NCBI RefSeq assembly: GCF_003265705.1
Contig: NW_020312817.1
Coordinates: 53,386,794 to 53,450,793, forward strand
From: Callorhinus ursinus
Lineage: Eukaryota; Chordata; Mammalia; Carnivora; Otariidae
Length of the DNA stretch: 64,000 nucleotides
Reading direction: 5' to 3'
The notes under the pieces are model-generated. The model had not been told where the DNA came from. It ran no database searches and saw only the letters and a list, made by a program, of their open reading frames with translations. Numbering within the stretch: the first letter of the stretch is position 1; each line of letters begins with the position of its first letter. This document shows positions 10,222-20,649 of the stretch, one piece after another. The position numbers and the translations under genes are program-made.

Positions 10222-11155
10222 AGGGTATTTCTTTTTTTAATTTTTTGAGGAACTTCCATTCTGTTTTCCACAGTGGCTGCATCAATTTACATTCCCACCA
10301 ACAGTGCACAAAGGTTTCTTTTTTTCCATATCCTCACCAGCTTTTGTTATTTCTTATTTTTTTTTATTCTAGCCATTCTGACAGGTATAAGGTAATAATC
10401 TCATTGTGGTTTTGATTTGCGTTTTCCTGATGATTAGTGATGTTGAGCATCTTTTTTTTTTTTAGCATCTTTTCATGTGTCTCTTGGCCATCTGTGTGTT
10501 GTCTTTGGAATATGTTTATTCAGGTCCTCTGCCCATTTTTTACTTGGATTATTTGGGCTTTTTTGGTGTTGAGTTACATAAGATCTTTATATATTTTGGA
10601 TATTAACTCTTTAGCAGATATATCATTTGCAAATATCTTCTCTCATTTAGTGGGTTGTCTTTTCGTTTTGTACAAAACAACACAAAGGCTTTTTATTTTG
10701 GTGTAGTCCCAATAGTTTATTTTTGCTTGTGTTTCCCTTGCCTTAGGAGATGTATCTAGAAAAAATATTGCTGCAACTGATGTCAAAGAAATTACTGCCC
10801 ATGTTTTCTTCTAGGAGTTTTATGGTTTCAGGTCTCATAAATAGGTCTTTAATGCTTGGAAGATTCTTCTTCCTGATCTTTCCATGGCTGACTTCTTGCC
10901 ATTCAGACCTCACTTAAATCTTACCTCAGAGGGACCTTCCTTCACCATCCAATATAAGGAACTTACCATGTTTTATTTTGCCAGGTAGCCTGTATCAACT
11001 AATTCTTGCTTGTTGTTTATCTCCCTCCATAGGATTATGACCTTAATGAAACAGAGGCGTTGACCGACTTGTTCATTGTATATCCCCAGTGCCCTCTCTA
11101 GCGCCTGACACATCTGAGTTGCTCGGTGAAAACCAGTTGAAGGAATGAATGAGCA

Positions 11156-11660
11156 GATGGAGGCAGAATGATTGGAGATATAGATGTAGAACCAGGAGAT
11201 ATTAAGTGATGGAAATGAATACTAAGTAGATTTAAAAGGAGGAGAGTGTAGATACTTCGGGGTGTTAGAAATCAGAATGGTCATGATAAGGATGGAAAAG
11301 TGTTTATTGGGTTTGGAAACATGGAGATTATTCATGAGCTTTGTTAGAGCAGTTTAAGTGGAGCAGTAGAGTCAGGAGGCAGTGATAGGAGTGAATGGGA
11401 AGTCAGTTGGATGCTGAGTCACGGAGGAATTTATTATTTTTAATGGTGGAAGAGTCTTGAGTACATTAAACAGAGAAGTAGCCAGTAGAAAGGAAGGGGT
11501 TGGAAATAGAGTACAGGGGGGATTATTGATGGAATAGGACTGAGGAGTTGATGACAGGTCACGGATAGAAACCTGAACTCAGGTGTAGGAGAGGACTTTG
11601 GACAAGAGAAAGAGCACTTCATTCACTGACCTGGAAGAGGTCATTTCTCCTGGAAGGAGA
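11156..11660 (-). mobile_element. L2 LINE ORF region, antisense (diverged)
   Basis: The purine-rich plus strand carries reversed L2 landmarks: 'gggtttggaaacatggagattattcatgagctttgttagagcagttt', then 'gataggagtgaatgggaa'. The same order occurs in better preserved copies near 16.2 kb. No open frame survives. Confidence 0.5.
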
Positions 11661-13055
11661 AAGAATGGTACAGAAGATAAGAAATTGGTGAGGTTTGACA
11701 GGTTGAGGGAGTTCTTGCCTCATGGCTTTTGTTTTCTTTTTTTTCATGCCTCCTAGCTTTTGTTTTCTATGCTGTGGGGGTAGAAGTTGAATGGGGGGTT
11801 ACAGAGAGTAAGGAAGGATGGGGAGAAATTCCTTAGGTTTATGAAGAAAAGGACTGACAAGATAAATAGAAGAGTGGCCTGGTCATTTGGAAAGCCTGTG
11901 TGAGATGACTCATCGTGGGAAGACAGGTGTTCCTGACCCCTGAGTTTTTTTATCAGTTTTGAAAATGTACTATTTTGGATAGGACTTTTTCTGAAACAAA
12001 TTATATATTTCCTGTCTTCTAGATTATATGTCACGGAGGTAGTGTGATGTAGGTAGAAAGTACGCCTGATCAGAACCTGTCTGGTGACCACCATGCCCTA
12101 TACTCTGGACAGCTTACTTCCCAACCCTGTCCATCTGGGTTCTTGTCTGTAAAATGAGGATGACATGATGGTGACGTTACTTTCCTAGTCTAACACCTCA
12201 CCATTCTTTTATTTCTCAAATGCGTTGTTATTAGATCTGTTAGGATCTTTGCTTGATATGGGTAAGACAGTTTGCTCCTGAATAAACTGCTCCTGGCTTG
12301 CACTGCTTGTAGAATTTCATGTTTGTGGTTTATTGTGTTTTTCTTTCTTCGGAGACTGTCCCTCGTCACTTCTTGCTGCTATCCGTGTGCCTTCCTGAAT
12401 TAGTGCCTCTCTAATTTGCTGCTTTTAATCTGCAGTGGACTCGGAAACCAGATGACTAAGCCTGTTAGAACCCTGTGCAACAGTAAAGAGGCTGTGAGTG
12501 AGAGTTGGAGGGTCTTGCCTGTGATTAAAGTACAGGAGCTGCTGAGCATGGGCTTTGTCTCCTTTTGGCACAGAAATTAGTTTTTTATGCCTCATGTTCC
12601 AGAAAGGTTGAGTTCTGAAGAGATAACGAGTTATCATTTGATAGTTCTTATTCATTAAATGTGCTTAGAAGCATTTGTCTGAAAAGTTGAGTATCAATGC
12701 TGTAGGGACCTAACCTATTTCCATTTTCCTTCCTACTTTCTATCCCTTCTCATCCTGTCTCCCACCCACCCTCCTCATACACAGAAGGCCCTTCTCCACA
12801 CTTTCAGTGGAAGGCAGTGTTGTAGGCACTGTTTATAATAATATCTCATTCAATTTCCATTTATTTGAAACCACGGAGAAGTTTCCAGGATTATAACTCA
12901 CTGCTCAATGCCGTATGTGTTTGTATCTCAGTTAAGGGCCTCGCTGGAGACTCTCAACTGGTATTTGGTGTCGGGGGCTGGAAAACTTGAAACAATGAAA
13001 TGAATGCTAGTTCCATATATGTGTGGTTGATAATGGAAGAAAGCAATCATGAAGC
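11661..13055. other. No gene; MIR piece near 12030-12170
   Basis: The stretch 12030-12170 has MIR-like order ('gtagaaagtacgcctgatcagaacctgtctgg...ttcttgtctgtaaaatgaggatgacatg'). The remainder, including the antisense frame at 11753-12094, shows no domain, splice-bounded exon or promoter-like CpG cluster. Confidence 0.4.
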
Positions 13056-13070
13056 CATAAAATATTTTTT

Positions 13071-13175
13071 TAAGTTTTTTTTTTTATTTATCTCTACTCC
13101 CCATGGAGACTCGAACTCATGACCCCAAGATCAAGAGTCACATGCTCTTCCTGACTGAGCCAGCCAGGCGTCCCT
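13071..13175 (-). mobile_element. Short Can-SINE variant, antisense
   Basis: It contains only the tRNA-related part (GACTCGAACTCATGACCCC, GACTGAGCCAGCCAGGCG) and a T-rich end, without the CT-rich body. Target duplication CATAAAATATTTTTT at 13056-13070 and 13176-13190. Confidence 0.93.
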
Positions 13176-13258
13176 CATAAAATATTTTTTTATACAAATT
13201 AATCCATAGAGATAGTAGAATAGTTAGAAGATAAAGTTAGACAACGAAAGAAAATATT

Positions 13259-13369
13259 GGGGCACCCGGCTGGCTCAGTCGGTAGAACCTATGACTCTTG
13301 ATCTTCTGGTTGCGAGTTCAAGCCCCACGTGGGGTATAGAGATTAACTGAAAAAAAAAATCTTAAAAAA
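13259..13369 (+). mobile_element. Short Can-SINE variant, sense
   Basis: Same short subtype as the element at 13071 but in the opposite strand: GGCACCCGGCTGGCTCAGTC, then CTTGATCTTCTGGTTGCGAG and CCCCACGTGGGGTATAGAG. A short 8-bp flank AAAATATT is repeated at 13251-13258 and 13370-13377. Confidence 0.9.
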
Positions 13370-13384
13370 AAAATATTACCCATA

Positions 13385-13736
13385 ATCCTATAGATCACCA
13401 TTGTTAATGTTTTGGTGTGCCTTCCAGACTTGTGTATTTTTTATAAAACTAAGAATATACTTCACATCATCCTCTGTAATCTGCTTTTTCACCTAGCAGT
13501 ATATCCTAACTATCTTTTTGTGTTATATGTTTGCATCATCAGTTTTAGTCCATTGTATGGATGTGTCGTGATTTATTTAGCCAATCTCCTATTAGACATT
13601 TAGGTTATTTATAGCTATTATGAAATAACCGCAATGAGTATTTTTCAAGCCTTTGGGTACTTGTTCCGTTACTTCCTTAGAATAAATTTCTGAATGTGAA
13701 ATGGCTGGATCAAAAGATATGCATATTTTAACTTTT
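13385..13736 (-). mobile_element. L1 LINE 3' end, antisense (left part)
   Basis: Reversed L1M-type 3' end: 'accattgttaatgttttggtg', 'gtccattgtatggatgtg...tgatttatttagccaatctcctattagacatttaggtt', 'gaaatggctggatcaaaagatatgcatatttt'. The continuation is found inverted at 13931-13956 and then in sense order from 14149 onward. Confidence 0.8.
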
Positions 13737-13916
13737 CTTTTTTGAGATTTTATTTATTTATTTGACAGAAAGAGAGGGAACACAAGCAGGGGGAGTGGGA
13801 GAGGGAGAAGCAGGCTCCCCACCAAGCAGGGAGCCCGATGCGGGGCTGGATCCCAGGACCCTGGGATCATGACCTGAGCTGAAGGCAGACACTTAACGAC
13901 TGAGCCCCTGGAGCCC
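13737..13916 (-). mobile_element. Can-SINE, antisense, left arm of a SINE-mediated inversion
   Basis: The body is intact but the head end is damaged (GAGCCCCTGGAGCCCCTGG replaces the usual CCACCCAGGCGCC). The left flank is ATATTTTAACTTTT (13723-13736). That flank does not recur on the right of this SINE; its reverse complement sits just before the next SINE instead. Confidence 0.92.
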
Positions 13917-13956
13917 CTGGAGGCTATTTTATAATTCATATCAAAAGTTAAAATAT
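13917..13956. other. Inverted 40-bp L1 segment between two opposed SINEs
   Basis: CTGGAGGCTATTTT (13917-13930) is the exact reverse complement of 14149-14162. AAAAGTTAAAATAT (13943-13956) is the exact reverse complement of 13723-13736. Reverse-complemented, the whole 40 bp reads as the missing L1 stretch between those two flanks. Confidence 0.9.
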
Positions 13957-14148
13957 TGGGGTGCCTGGGTGGCTCAGTCGATAAGCATCTGCCTTCGGCT
14001 CAGGTCATGATCCCGGGGTCCTGGGATCGAGCGTCGCATCGGGCTCCCTACTCCACGGGGAGCCTGCTTCTCCCTCTCCCACTCCCCCTGCTTGTGTTCC
14101 CTCTCTTGCTGTCTCTGTCTGTCAAATAAATACATAAAATCTTTAAAA
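13957..14148 (+). mobile_element. Can-SINE, sense, right arm of a SINE-mediated inversion
   Basis: Full-length body with an intact head. Its right flank AAAATAGCCTCCAG (14149-14162) is not repeated directly on its left; the reverse complement stands beside the other SINE. Confidence 0.93.
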
Positions 14149-14203
14149 AAAATAGCCTCCAGAAAGATTAAACCAATACATACTTACATAAGAAATGTAT
14201 CTT

Positions 14204-14402
14204 TTTTTTCTTTTAAGATGTATTTATTTATTTGAGAGACAGAGAGGGAGTGTGGGGGGGGTGGGGGGGGGATAGACTCTCAAGCAGATTCCCTGCTGAG
14301 CGAGGAGCCTGATGTAGGGCTTGATCTCAAGACCATTAGGTCATGACCTGAGCCAAAATGAATAGTCAGATGCTTAACTGACTGAGCCACCCAGGTGTTC
14401 CG
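14204..14402 (-). mobile_element. Can-SINE, antisense, with long G runs
   Basis: Target duplication GAAATGTATCTT / GAAGTGTATCTT at 14192-14203 and 14403-14414. The tail-proximal region carries two G runs of 8 and 9 (14253-14271), unusual among the copies here. Confidence 0.93.
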
Positions 14403-14414
14403 GAAGTGTATCTT

Positions 14415-14824
14415 CTTTATGAGGTTGGACATGTTCTCTTTGTTTCTTTCCGTCTGTCTGTATGTCTTTTTATCTGTCCTTTATATTTCTTCTGTGTTGC
14501 TTTTTTTGTTTGTTTGCTCATATTCCTGTTACAGTGTTCATCTTCCTTAACAATTTACAGAAGTTCTTCACATATTTAAGATGTTAATCCTTTCACACAC
14601 ATATACGTTGCAGACTTTTCCCCCCTATTTTGTCATTTACTTTCTGTTAAAGTGGGGTTTTGCAGGTATTTTTAATTCTTGTGCAATCAAATATGTCAGT
14701 CTTTTCCTTTATGATTTCTGTCTGAAGAGTCATACTTGGAAAGGCCTGAGGAGAAATACGGAATACAGAAATACAGGTCCTAGATCACAGAGACCCCGTG
14801 AGTCTGGTTTATCTTTTGAGCAGT
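14415..14824. other. L1-like 3' UTR or ORF2 remnant; no gene
   Basis: 'cagaagttcttcacatatttaagatgttaatcc' and 'gcagacttttcccccctattttg' near 14560-14630 look like diverged antisense L1 ORF2-end sequence, so this is probably a continuation of the L1 cut by the SINEs to the left. Confidence is limited by divergence. Confidence 0.4.
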
Positions 14825-15237
14825 AGGGAAGCCAGTCAGGGTTTTAGGAGGGGATGCCATGATCAGATTTGCAGTTCAGTTACATATGTGAATGATGGGA
14901 AGGAGCTGAGTCTAGAGCCTCTGGGAGGCTGTTGCCATGATCCAGGTTAAAGGCAGTGAGGGTCTAAGTGGCAGAACACTAATAGGAACAGAGAAGAATG
15001 CAGACAAATATTTAGGAGGTTCACATAGTCAGGACTTGGATGCTTGATTGGATTTCGGGGTTGAAAGAGAGATAGGGAATCAAGCGTGATTCCAGGCTTC
15101 TAGTTTGAGTGCGCAGGTGCATGAGATAGAAGTGGCACCAGCTGAGCTGTATTATTCAGGAAGAGAGGGAGGGTGGAAAGAGGGAAGACACAGGTTTAAT
15201 GAGGAAGATGATGGGTTTGATATGATCAATTTGCCCT

Positions 15238-15375
15238 GTGTCTGGGTTTTCTGCTGTTGTGTAACAAACTACCTGCAACCCCAGGGACTTAAAACAACAT
15301 GGTTTATAATTTCTCAAGATTCTGTAGGTTGACCAGGGCTCAGCTGAACTTCTGCCGGGGTTTCCGCTTATCTAA
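15238..15375 (+). mobile_element. MaLR-type LTR fragment (tentative)
   Basis: 'gttttctgctgttgtgtaacaaactacctgcaa...gggacttaaaacaacatgg' followed by 'gattctgtaggttgaccagggctcagctg' is the start of an MLT1-like solo LTR of the ERVL-MaLR group. It carries no coding part. Confidence 0.5.
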
Positions 15376-15457
15376 TTTAGGGTCTGTTAAAATTGTCTTT
15401 ACTGCTACTATTCTATGATATACCTGAATTCAGAACATCCCAACATGGACTCGTATA

Positions 15458-15691
15458 TCTCCCTCCCTCCCTTCCTTCCTTCCTTTTTCTTTCCTTCTTT
15501 CCTTCCTCTTTCTTCCTTCTTTCCTTCTTTTCTCTCTTTCTTTCTTGTGGGAGGCAGAGGGAGGGAGAATCCCAGGTAGACTCCATGCCCAGTGCCAAGC
15601 CCGATAGGGCTCAATCCCACAACCCTGAGATCATGACCTGAGCCGAAATCAGGAGTTGGACACTCAACCAACTGAGCCACCCAGGCACTCC
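15458..15691 (-). mobile_element. Can-SINE, antisense, with expanded CCTT tail
   Basis: The SINE body (ATCATGACCTGAGCCGAAAT, GAGCCACCCAGGCACTCC) is preceded by about 85 bp of CCTT/CTTT repeats (15458-15545). No clean target duplication is left. Open frames seen here on both strands are artefacts of the repeat. Confidence 0.88.
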
Positions 15692-16559
15692 AGTACATCA
15701 CATTTCTGACACCATGTTGCATCCTTTACAGAAATATATGTCAGAGAAATAGAAGAAGCCCTATGGATCTTATCTGTAGAGCTCTGGTGTTTTTCACTCT
15801 GGGGGATGCACTACAGTGAGAATTGGGTGAAGGTGTGCCTTTTACAAATTTTGATTGCTTATTTATTTCTGGTAAAGTGGGATAAGGGCTTTGGGGAACT
15901 TGGGCAAATCATTTTTAGGAAAAAGAACCTAGGGAAGTTGAATATTATGAAATTGATTTGTTTGGAGTTGTCCATGTGGACAACTTGTACTTGTACTCAA
16001 GTTTGAAAAGTCAAGAGTGAGAAGACCAATGGGCTGAGGATAGAATTGAGGTTTAGGAAGATTTAAACGATAGCTTGGTAAGGAAAGCCCTTTAAAGGAG
16101 ACTGAGAAAGAATATCCAGCGAGGTTTGGGGAGAATCAGTAGACTGCAATGTCTGTCTCACACACGTGGGACCTTATAGAGGTAAGAAATCAGAGTCTAG
16201 AAGAGGATTAAATGCCCCAGAGTGGTCAGGTAGGATGAAGACTGGAAAATGTCCTCTGGATTGGACAGTGGGATGACATTGGCCTCCCCAAGAGTGGTTT
16301 CAGAAGAGTAGTGAGTTGATGGTCGGTGCCCCAAGGGTTGCACCATTTCTTTAAGAAGTGTGAATAGGAAAGAAAAGGACAGATTGTATGGTGGCTAGAT
16401 CAGGAGATGTTTGAATATATGATTAGGATAATAGGAAGGCACCAGGAGGCAGAAGGGGAGAGAGAGAGAGAAATTAAAACAAAAGTCAGGGCAGTTGCCT
16501 ATTCAAGTGAGGTTCTAGAAGAGACTGGAGATGACATCTTCATCTTTTTGAATTTCAAC

Positions 16560-17384
16560 TCTATCCTTTTAGTTACTCAGGTCAAAAACATTTCCTCCAG
16601 TGAGCCAGTTGGGTGCTTCCATATTCTCAGGCCCCAAACCTCTTCTCATCTAGCTTGTCAGAAAACTCTGTTTGCCATTCACAATATATCCCCAAACCCA
16701 ACCTCTTCTAACCTCCTCACCTGCTGTCTCCCTGGGTCAAGTTGTCATTGGCCTGGATTACACGAGCTGCTTCTTCATTGGTTTCTCCTTCTCCCTGAGC
16801 TTCCTCAGTCTAATCTCCTCACTGTAGCCAGAAGGATCCTTTAAAATGCAGATCATTTCATTGACTCCCCTGCTCAGAACAATCCTAGTGACGGCCCATC
16901 TCACTGAAAGTAGAACTGGAAATCCTGATGTGGGCCTAGAAAGTGCTCTTCTTTGGCCCACGGTCACTTCTCTCCTATTTTACTACTCTCCTCTTTGGTT
17001 ATTGCACTCTGTCTACCCTGGCCTCCTCATAGCTCCTTAAAGCAGGGTAAGTTCATGCCCCTGCCTCAGGGTTTTTGTACTCATTGTTCCTTTGGCCTAC
17101 AATAGTCTTCCTCTACGTAGCCCCAAAGCTTGCTCTCCCTCATCTGTTTTGCTTAAATTTCACTTTCTCAGAGAGTTCTCTGACTATTCTATTAAAAATT
17201 ACAACCCTCCATTTCCCCCAGCTCTCCTTATTCCTTTTCCCTCTGTCTATATGCTCTGTAATTTACTTATTTATTTGTTGATTGTCTCCCTTCATTAGCT
17301 TCGTGAGCTTGTCTGTTTTGTTCACAGGCTGTCACAGGATGGGCTTAGTAAATACTTTTGATTAAAATGGTGAATGAATGAATG
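16560..17384 (+). mobile_element. L2 LINE 3' end, sense, inside the antisense L2
   Basis: The L2 3' order is clear: 'cctggattacacgagctgcttc', 'gatcctttaaaatgcagatcatttcattgactcccctgctcag', 'gcccctgcctcagggtttttgtactc', 'aaatttcactttctcagagagttctctgac', 'ttcacaggctgtcacagg', then 'tgaatgaatgaatg' at the end. The overlapping 145-codon frame at 16407-16844 spans this boundary and is chance. Confidence 0.82.
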
Positions 17385-18037
17385 GGATCAAGGCTGGTCC
17401 TTGGAAAAGGAGGAAGAAATTTCACCCTCAGAGACAGGAGGAGATAAATGAATCAGTGTGGACGTAATTCAGTTTGTAGTGGGAAGGCTGGGGTTGTGTG
17501 GGGGAGATAGGAATTTGAAGGTAGTCATGACAGATGCCCTCACTTTTCTGGAATAAGGAGGCAAGTTTGTCTGCTGAGGGTGGTGGTGAGTATGGGGCAG
17601 AGGTGACTCCTAACGATTTAGGCTAGTCATTAAGAGGAATAGGAGTGGGAGTTATTCAAGGACAAGTAAAGGACCCAGGCCAGGATGAAGACCATGAATT
17701 GATAGTGATACAGTTTTTCGAGATTGTGTGATTTTTCTCTGGTAGAACTCAGGAGATTGGGGTTAGGAGCCAATAGGTGGATTTAGCATTGATTCTGGGT
17801 TAGGTAGATGTGATGGAAAGCCAGGGGTGCAGAGGAATCAAAGGAGCAGTCCACATTGTCAACCATGGGGCAAGAATCAGGAGAGAAGAGGGCACTTGGG
17901 TGGCTCAGTCAGTTAAGCATCTGCCTTCAGCTCAGGTCATGATCCCAAGGTCTTGGGATTGAGCCCTCTATCAGGATCCTTGCTCGGCGAGAGTCTGCTT
18001 CTCCCTCTCCCTCTGCCTGCCGCTCCCCCTGCTTGTG

Positions 18038-18088
<51 letters not shown>

Positions 18089-18750
18089 GTAAATAAAGAA
18101 AAATCTTAAAAAAAAAAAAAAGAATCAGGGGAGAAGACCATCCAAAGAGCAGGCTGGTTGACAGGAGAAAATGGAAAGAGAGCCTGGAGGACGGAAGAGT
18201 TTGAAGAACAGATCAGACCAGAGTGAAGGCATGAGAGACTGGTTGGAAGGTGTGTCAGAAAGTGATGACATTTAAGATTTGTGTTGACAAGGACTAAGGT
18301 GTGGCCATGGATGTAGGTGTTTGAAAAGACCAAAGGTCTTTGTAGTGAAGAAATTTAGAGGCTCAAGTATAGGAGTAAATCATCCTTGTAGATTTTGAAA
18401 CCATCCAAGATGTTGGCAAGAGTTATGGCAGAGAGGAAGCTAGGATGCCAAAGTCTTCAGTGAATTTGGGGAAATGGGTAGGAGGTTGGAGGTAAAAGGC
18501 AAAGCAGGGTAGAAGCCATGGGAGCCAGGTGGCACGAGCTTAGAGGAGCAGGGATTTTCTTTTGCATGAGAGTGGAAGTTGGAAGCAGTAATGATCTGGA
18601 CTTAAGAGAGCAAGGAAGATTTTCACCTTCTGCCCTGAGGTTGGCGAGGTGTAGAAAATCTGGCAGGAGAGGGCCAGTGATGCAAGCCGTGTTGGCCAGT
18701 GCAGAAGCGGGCCAGAGCAATTTGGATGATGTCTCTTTTGGCCAGGTTAG
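17385..18750 (-). mobile_element. Long L2 LINE, antisense (right part)
   Basis: The reversed L2 sequence resumes after the sense insert ('ctcagagacaggaggagataaatg') and continues through 'gattgtgtgatttttctctggtagaactcaggag' and 'gattctgggttaggtagatgtgatggaaagccaggg'. It is interrupted by the SINE at 17890. With the left part this is close to 3 kb of one old L2. Confidence 0.6.
17890..18119 (+). mobile_element. Can-SINE, sense, with (CT)n stretch
   Basis: Flanked by AAGAATCAGGAGAGAAGA (17872-17889) and the near-identical 18120-18137. A pure CT run of about 45 bp occupies 18041-18084 before the ATCAAGTAAATAAAG tail. Confidence 0.95.
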
Positions 18751-19769
18751 GGAGCTAAGTTGTTTTTTATGGCATTTATTTGACAGCTTTGTGTTTCCTC
18801 TTAATATTAAAAGGAATAAACGTTCCTTTCAGTTATATTTTATATATTATATATTTACTTGTTTTTAAGCGTATTTATATAAATTTTAAAAAATTTTCCT
18901 TTGGGTTTTGGCTTTGAGAAGAAAAAGACCTGTCATGGTCACTGTAGAGATATCCTCAGTATGTGGTTTTGAATTTACCTTTTGTGTTTTATAGGTTGCT
19001 GGGACTTTCTGCTCACCTTTAACTTTTAGGCCCTGCTGATCAGGTTGGGTGCCTCTTGGTTCTCTTTTGTCACACTGGACTAATGATTAACTTTTCAGGG
19101 AGTCTTTTAGCTCAGAGGTTGCTGAGTGATGAAGGACCACTTCTCCCTGAGTCTTTGCCAGCCTCTAGATAAAAGAAAAGGTCTTTTTCAGCAAAAATGC
19201 TCAATTTGAGAGTTAGACATGGTATCTTGCATATTTCCAGTTGTGCAAGAATCAAAATAGTTAGCTGAGAAGTCTCCATTCAATGCTGCCTCCTCCACAC
19301 CCTGATACTTCAAGCTCCTCGCTTCACCTCCTGCACAGATCAAGGGTGCTCCTGGGAAGACCTGTTGACTTACTTTACATGTGATTAGTTGTTCTCAGTG
19401 TTTGTTCTTTCATACACTCAAGCTCTTGGCACACACCTCTTCACTTTTTGTTCCATCTTAACTGTGTTCATTTATCTCTTTGTCATCTTAGCTGTTCTCC
19501 ACCTAACCCCTGACCCAACTTGGGCTCCTAAAGGGTGTGGTTAGGTTTCTACTTACCTTTTATATACGCTTAATAAGTAGATACTTAGTAGGTATTGAAT
19601 TAACGCATTAAACTTAGAATTCAAACAGCCTGACTCACTCATTTTGCAAAGGAGAAAACTGCCCAGAGGACTAAATGACCTGTCCAAGACTACACAGGTT
19701 CAGATGGAATTAGAATCCATTTCTCCTTTCAAGGTTTTGGGGTTTTCTGAAAGATTAATGTCAAAACAA
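18751..19769. other. No gene; one MIR-like piece
   Basis: 19625-19735 contains 'cattttgcaaaggagaaaactgcccagaggactaaatgacctgtccaagactacacag', the reversed MIR core. The rest is unassigned and has no coding signal. Confidence 0.45.
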
Positions 19770-19860
19770 GTAGGCCTCAATTGATTGTGTCCCCCAAAGG
19801 TAGAGATAATTGAACTTCTTGAAAATTTAATCCTATCCTCTAGGAATAGGGGCTTTCGAC
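19770..19860 (+). mobile_element. MST/THE1-like LTR fragment (low confidence)
   Basis: 'ttgattgtgtcccccaaaggtag' followed by 'aacttcttgaaaatttaatcc' resembles the start region of MaLR LTRs. Too short and diverged to be certain. Confidence 0.3.
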
Positions 19861-20330
19861 TTCCCATTTCACCTGTCAACCTGTTTGGGGATGGGATGAT
19901 GGGTGGGACTTTCATTGTTCTTTAATTAACTACTGAGATTGGGGGATGAGGGCCTAGACACAGGAAGGTTCTGTCCTACTTGTAAAACTGGTAGGTTTGC
20001 TTTTTCCCTGACCTGTACCTTCAGGATGCTCTTCTGTCCCATGGGTGCTCATGGGGACCTGGAGCCGGGCACTGGGAACTTGTGAGGGGTACTGGGTAAA
20101 TTCTGGCCTGGCAGGCAGAAAGCAGCATACCTGGGGCACTTGTGAATGGTTTGGGAGAACTTGGGATTAGAAGAAAGGACATTATAATCAGGTACCCGAA
20201 GTTCATAGATAGCTCATTTGTGGCTGGTAGGGTTGGCGGGAAACAGTGAGTTACACTGGCAGGTCGACAGGGGATTGAAAAAGAACAAATTCTTAGTAAT
20301 TGCTGGGAGAGCCCTTTTTCCATTTAGATC

Positions 20331-20559
20331 GGTGGTTCTTAATCGGGGGCTATTTTGCCTGCCAAGGGACATTTGGCAATGTCTGGGGACATTTTAGGTT
20401 GTCACAACTTGGCGAGTGGTATGTGTGTATGCTACTGGCATCAAATGGGTGAGGCCAGGGATGCTGCTGAGCTGATCCTGCAGTGCATAGGACGGCCCCT
20501 CGCGACAGGGAATTATTCATCTAGCCCAAAGTCAATAGTGCCCGGGTTAAGAAACCCTG
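20331..20559 (+). mobile_element. MER20 DNA transposon, copy 2, nearly complete
   Basis: Both ends are present: GGTGGTTCTTAATCGGGGGC on the left and GGTTAAGAAACCCTG on the right. Between them lie GGACATTTGGCAATGTCTGG, GGCCAGGGATGCTGCTGAGC and GAATTATTCATCTAGCCCAA. A small 'atgtgtgtatgc' insertion separates the halves. The 70-codon frame overlapping it is incidental. Confidence 0.93.
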
Positions 20560-20649
20560 ATGACTAGTTAAGTCATTAAAACAAATGTTTTTATATGTAT
20601 TGTTTACTTTGAATTCTATGGTTAGATGGCAAAGTAGGATTTATTTCAC

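Larger units (their letters stand above)
9137..10852 (-). mobile_element. L1 LINE 3' part, antisense, inserted in L2
   Basis: It begins with a poly(T) run (the reversed A tail) and a purine-rich 3' UTR. From about 9330 it reads the reversed L1 3' UTR and ORF2 end: 'tgaagtataatttacagtgttatat', 'gacttatttcacttagcataataccc', 'atacccagtagtggaattactgaatcatagggta', 'cctgatgattagtgatgttgagcatc'. It is about 1.5 kb net, 5' truncated near 10850, and interrupted by a SINE at 10027-10221. Confidence 0.93.
8955..11155 (+). mobile_element. L2 LINE 3' end, sense, split by an L1
   Basis: The left half (8955-9136) runs from 'actcctcactctgacctgcaaaccctggc' to 'ttttgcctggaa'. The right half resumes at 10853 with 'tgcttggaagattcttcttcc', passes 'agacctcacttaaatcttacctcagagggaccttcc' and 'tatccccagtgccctc', and ends with 'gaaggaatgaatga'. 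TGCCTGGAA (9128-9136) and TGCTTGGAA (10853-10861) are the two copies of the L1 insertion target. Confidence 0.8.
14825..16555 (-). mobile_element. Long L2 LINE ORF2 region, antisense (left part)
   Basis: Plus-strand landmarks in reversed L2 order include 'ggaggctgttgccatgatccagg' (the DYCNSLL region read backwards), 'gtgattccaggcttctagtttgag' (the NLGVILDSS region), 'ggagttgtccatgtggacaactt' and 'aaaggagactgagaaagaatatccagcgagg' (the AFDTVDH...YLTGR region). 'ggattggacagtgggatgacattggcc' follows. Frameshifts and stops abolish the reverse transcriptase frame. It is interrupted by an LTR fragment and a SINE between 15238 and 15691. Confidence 0.72.

Noticed and set aside
16407..16844. 145-codon sense frame
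   Set aside because: It spans the border of an antisense and a sense L2 and has no RT motifs; length is within chance for this many frames.
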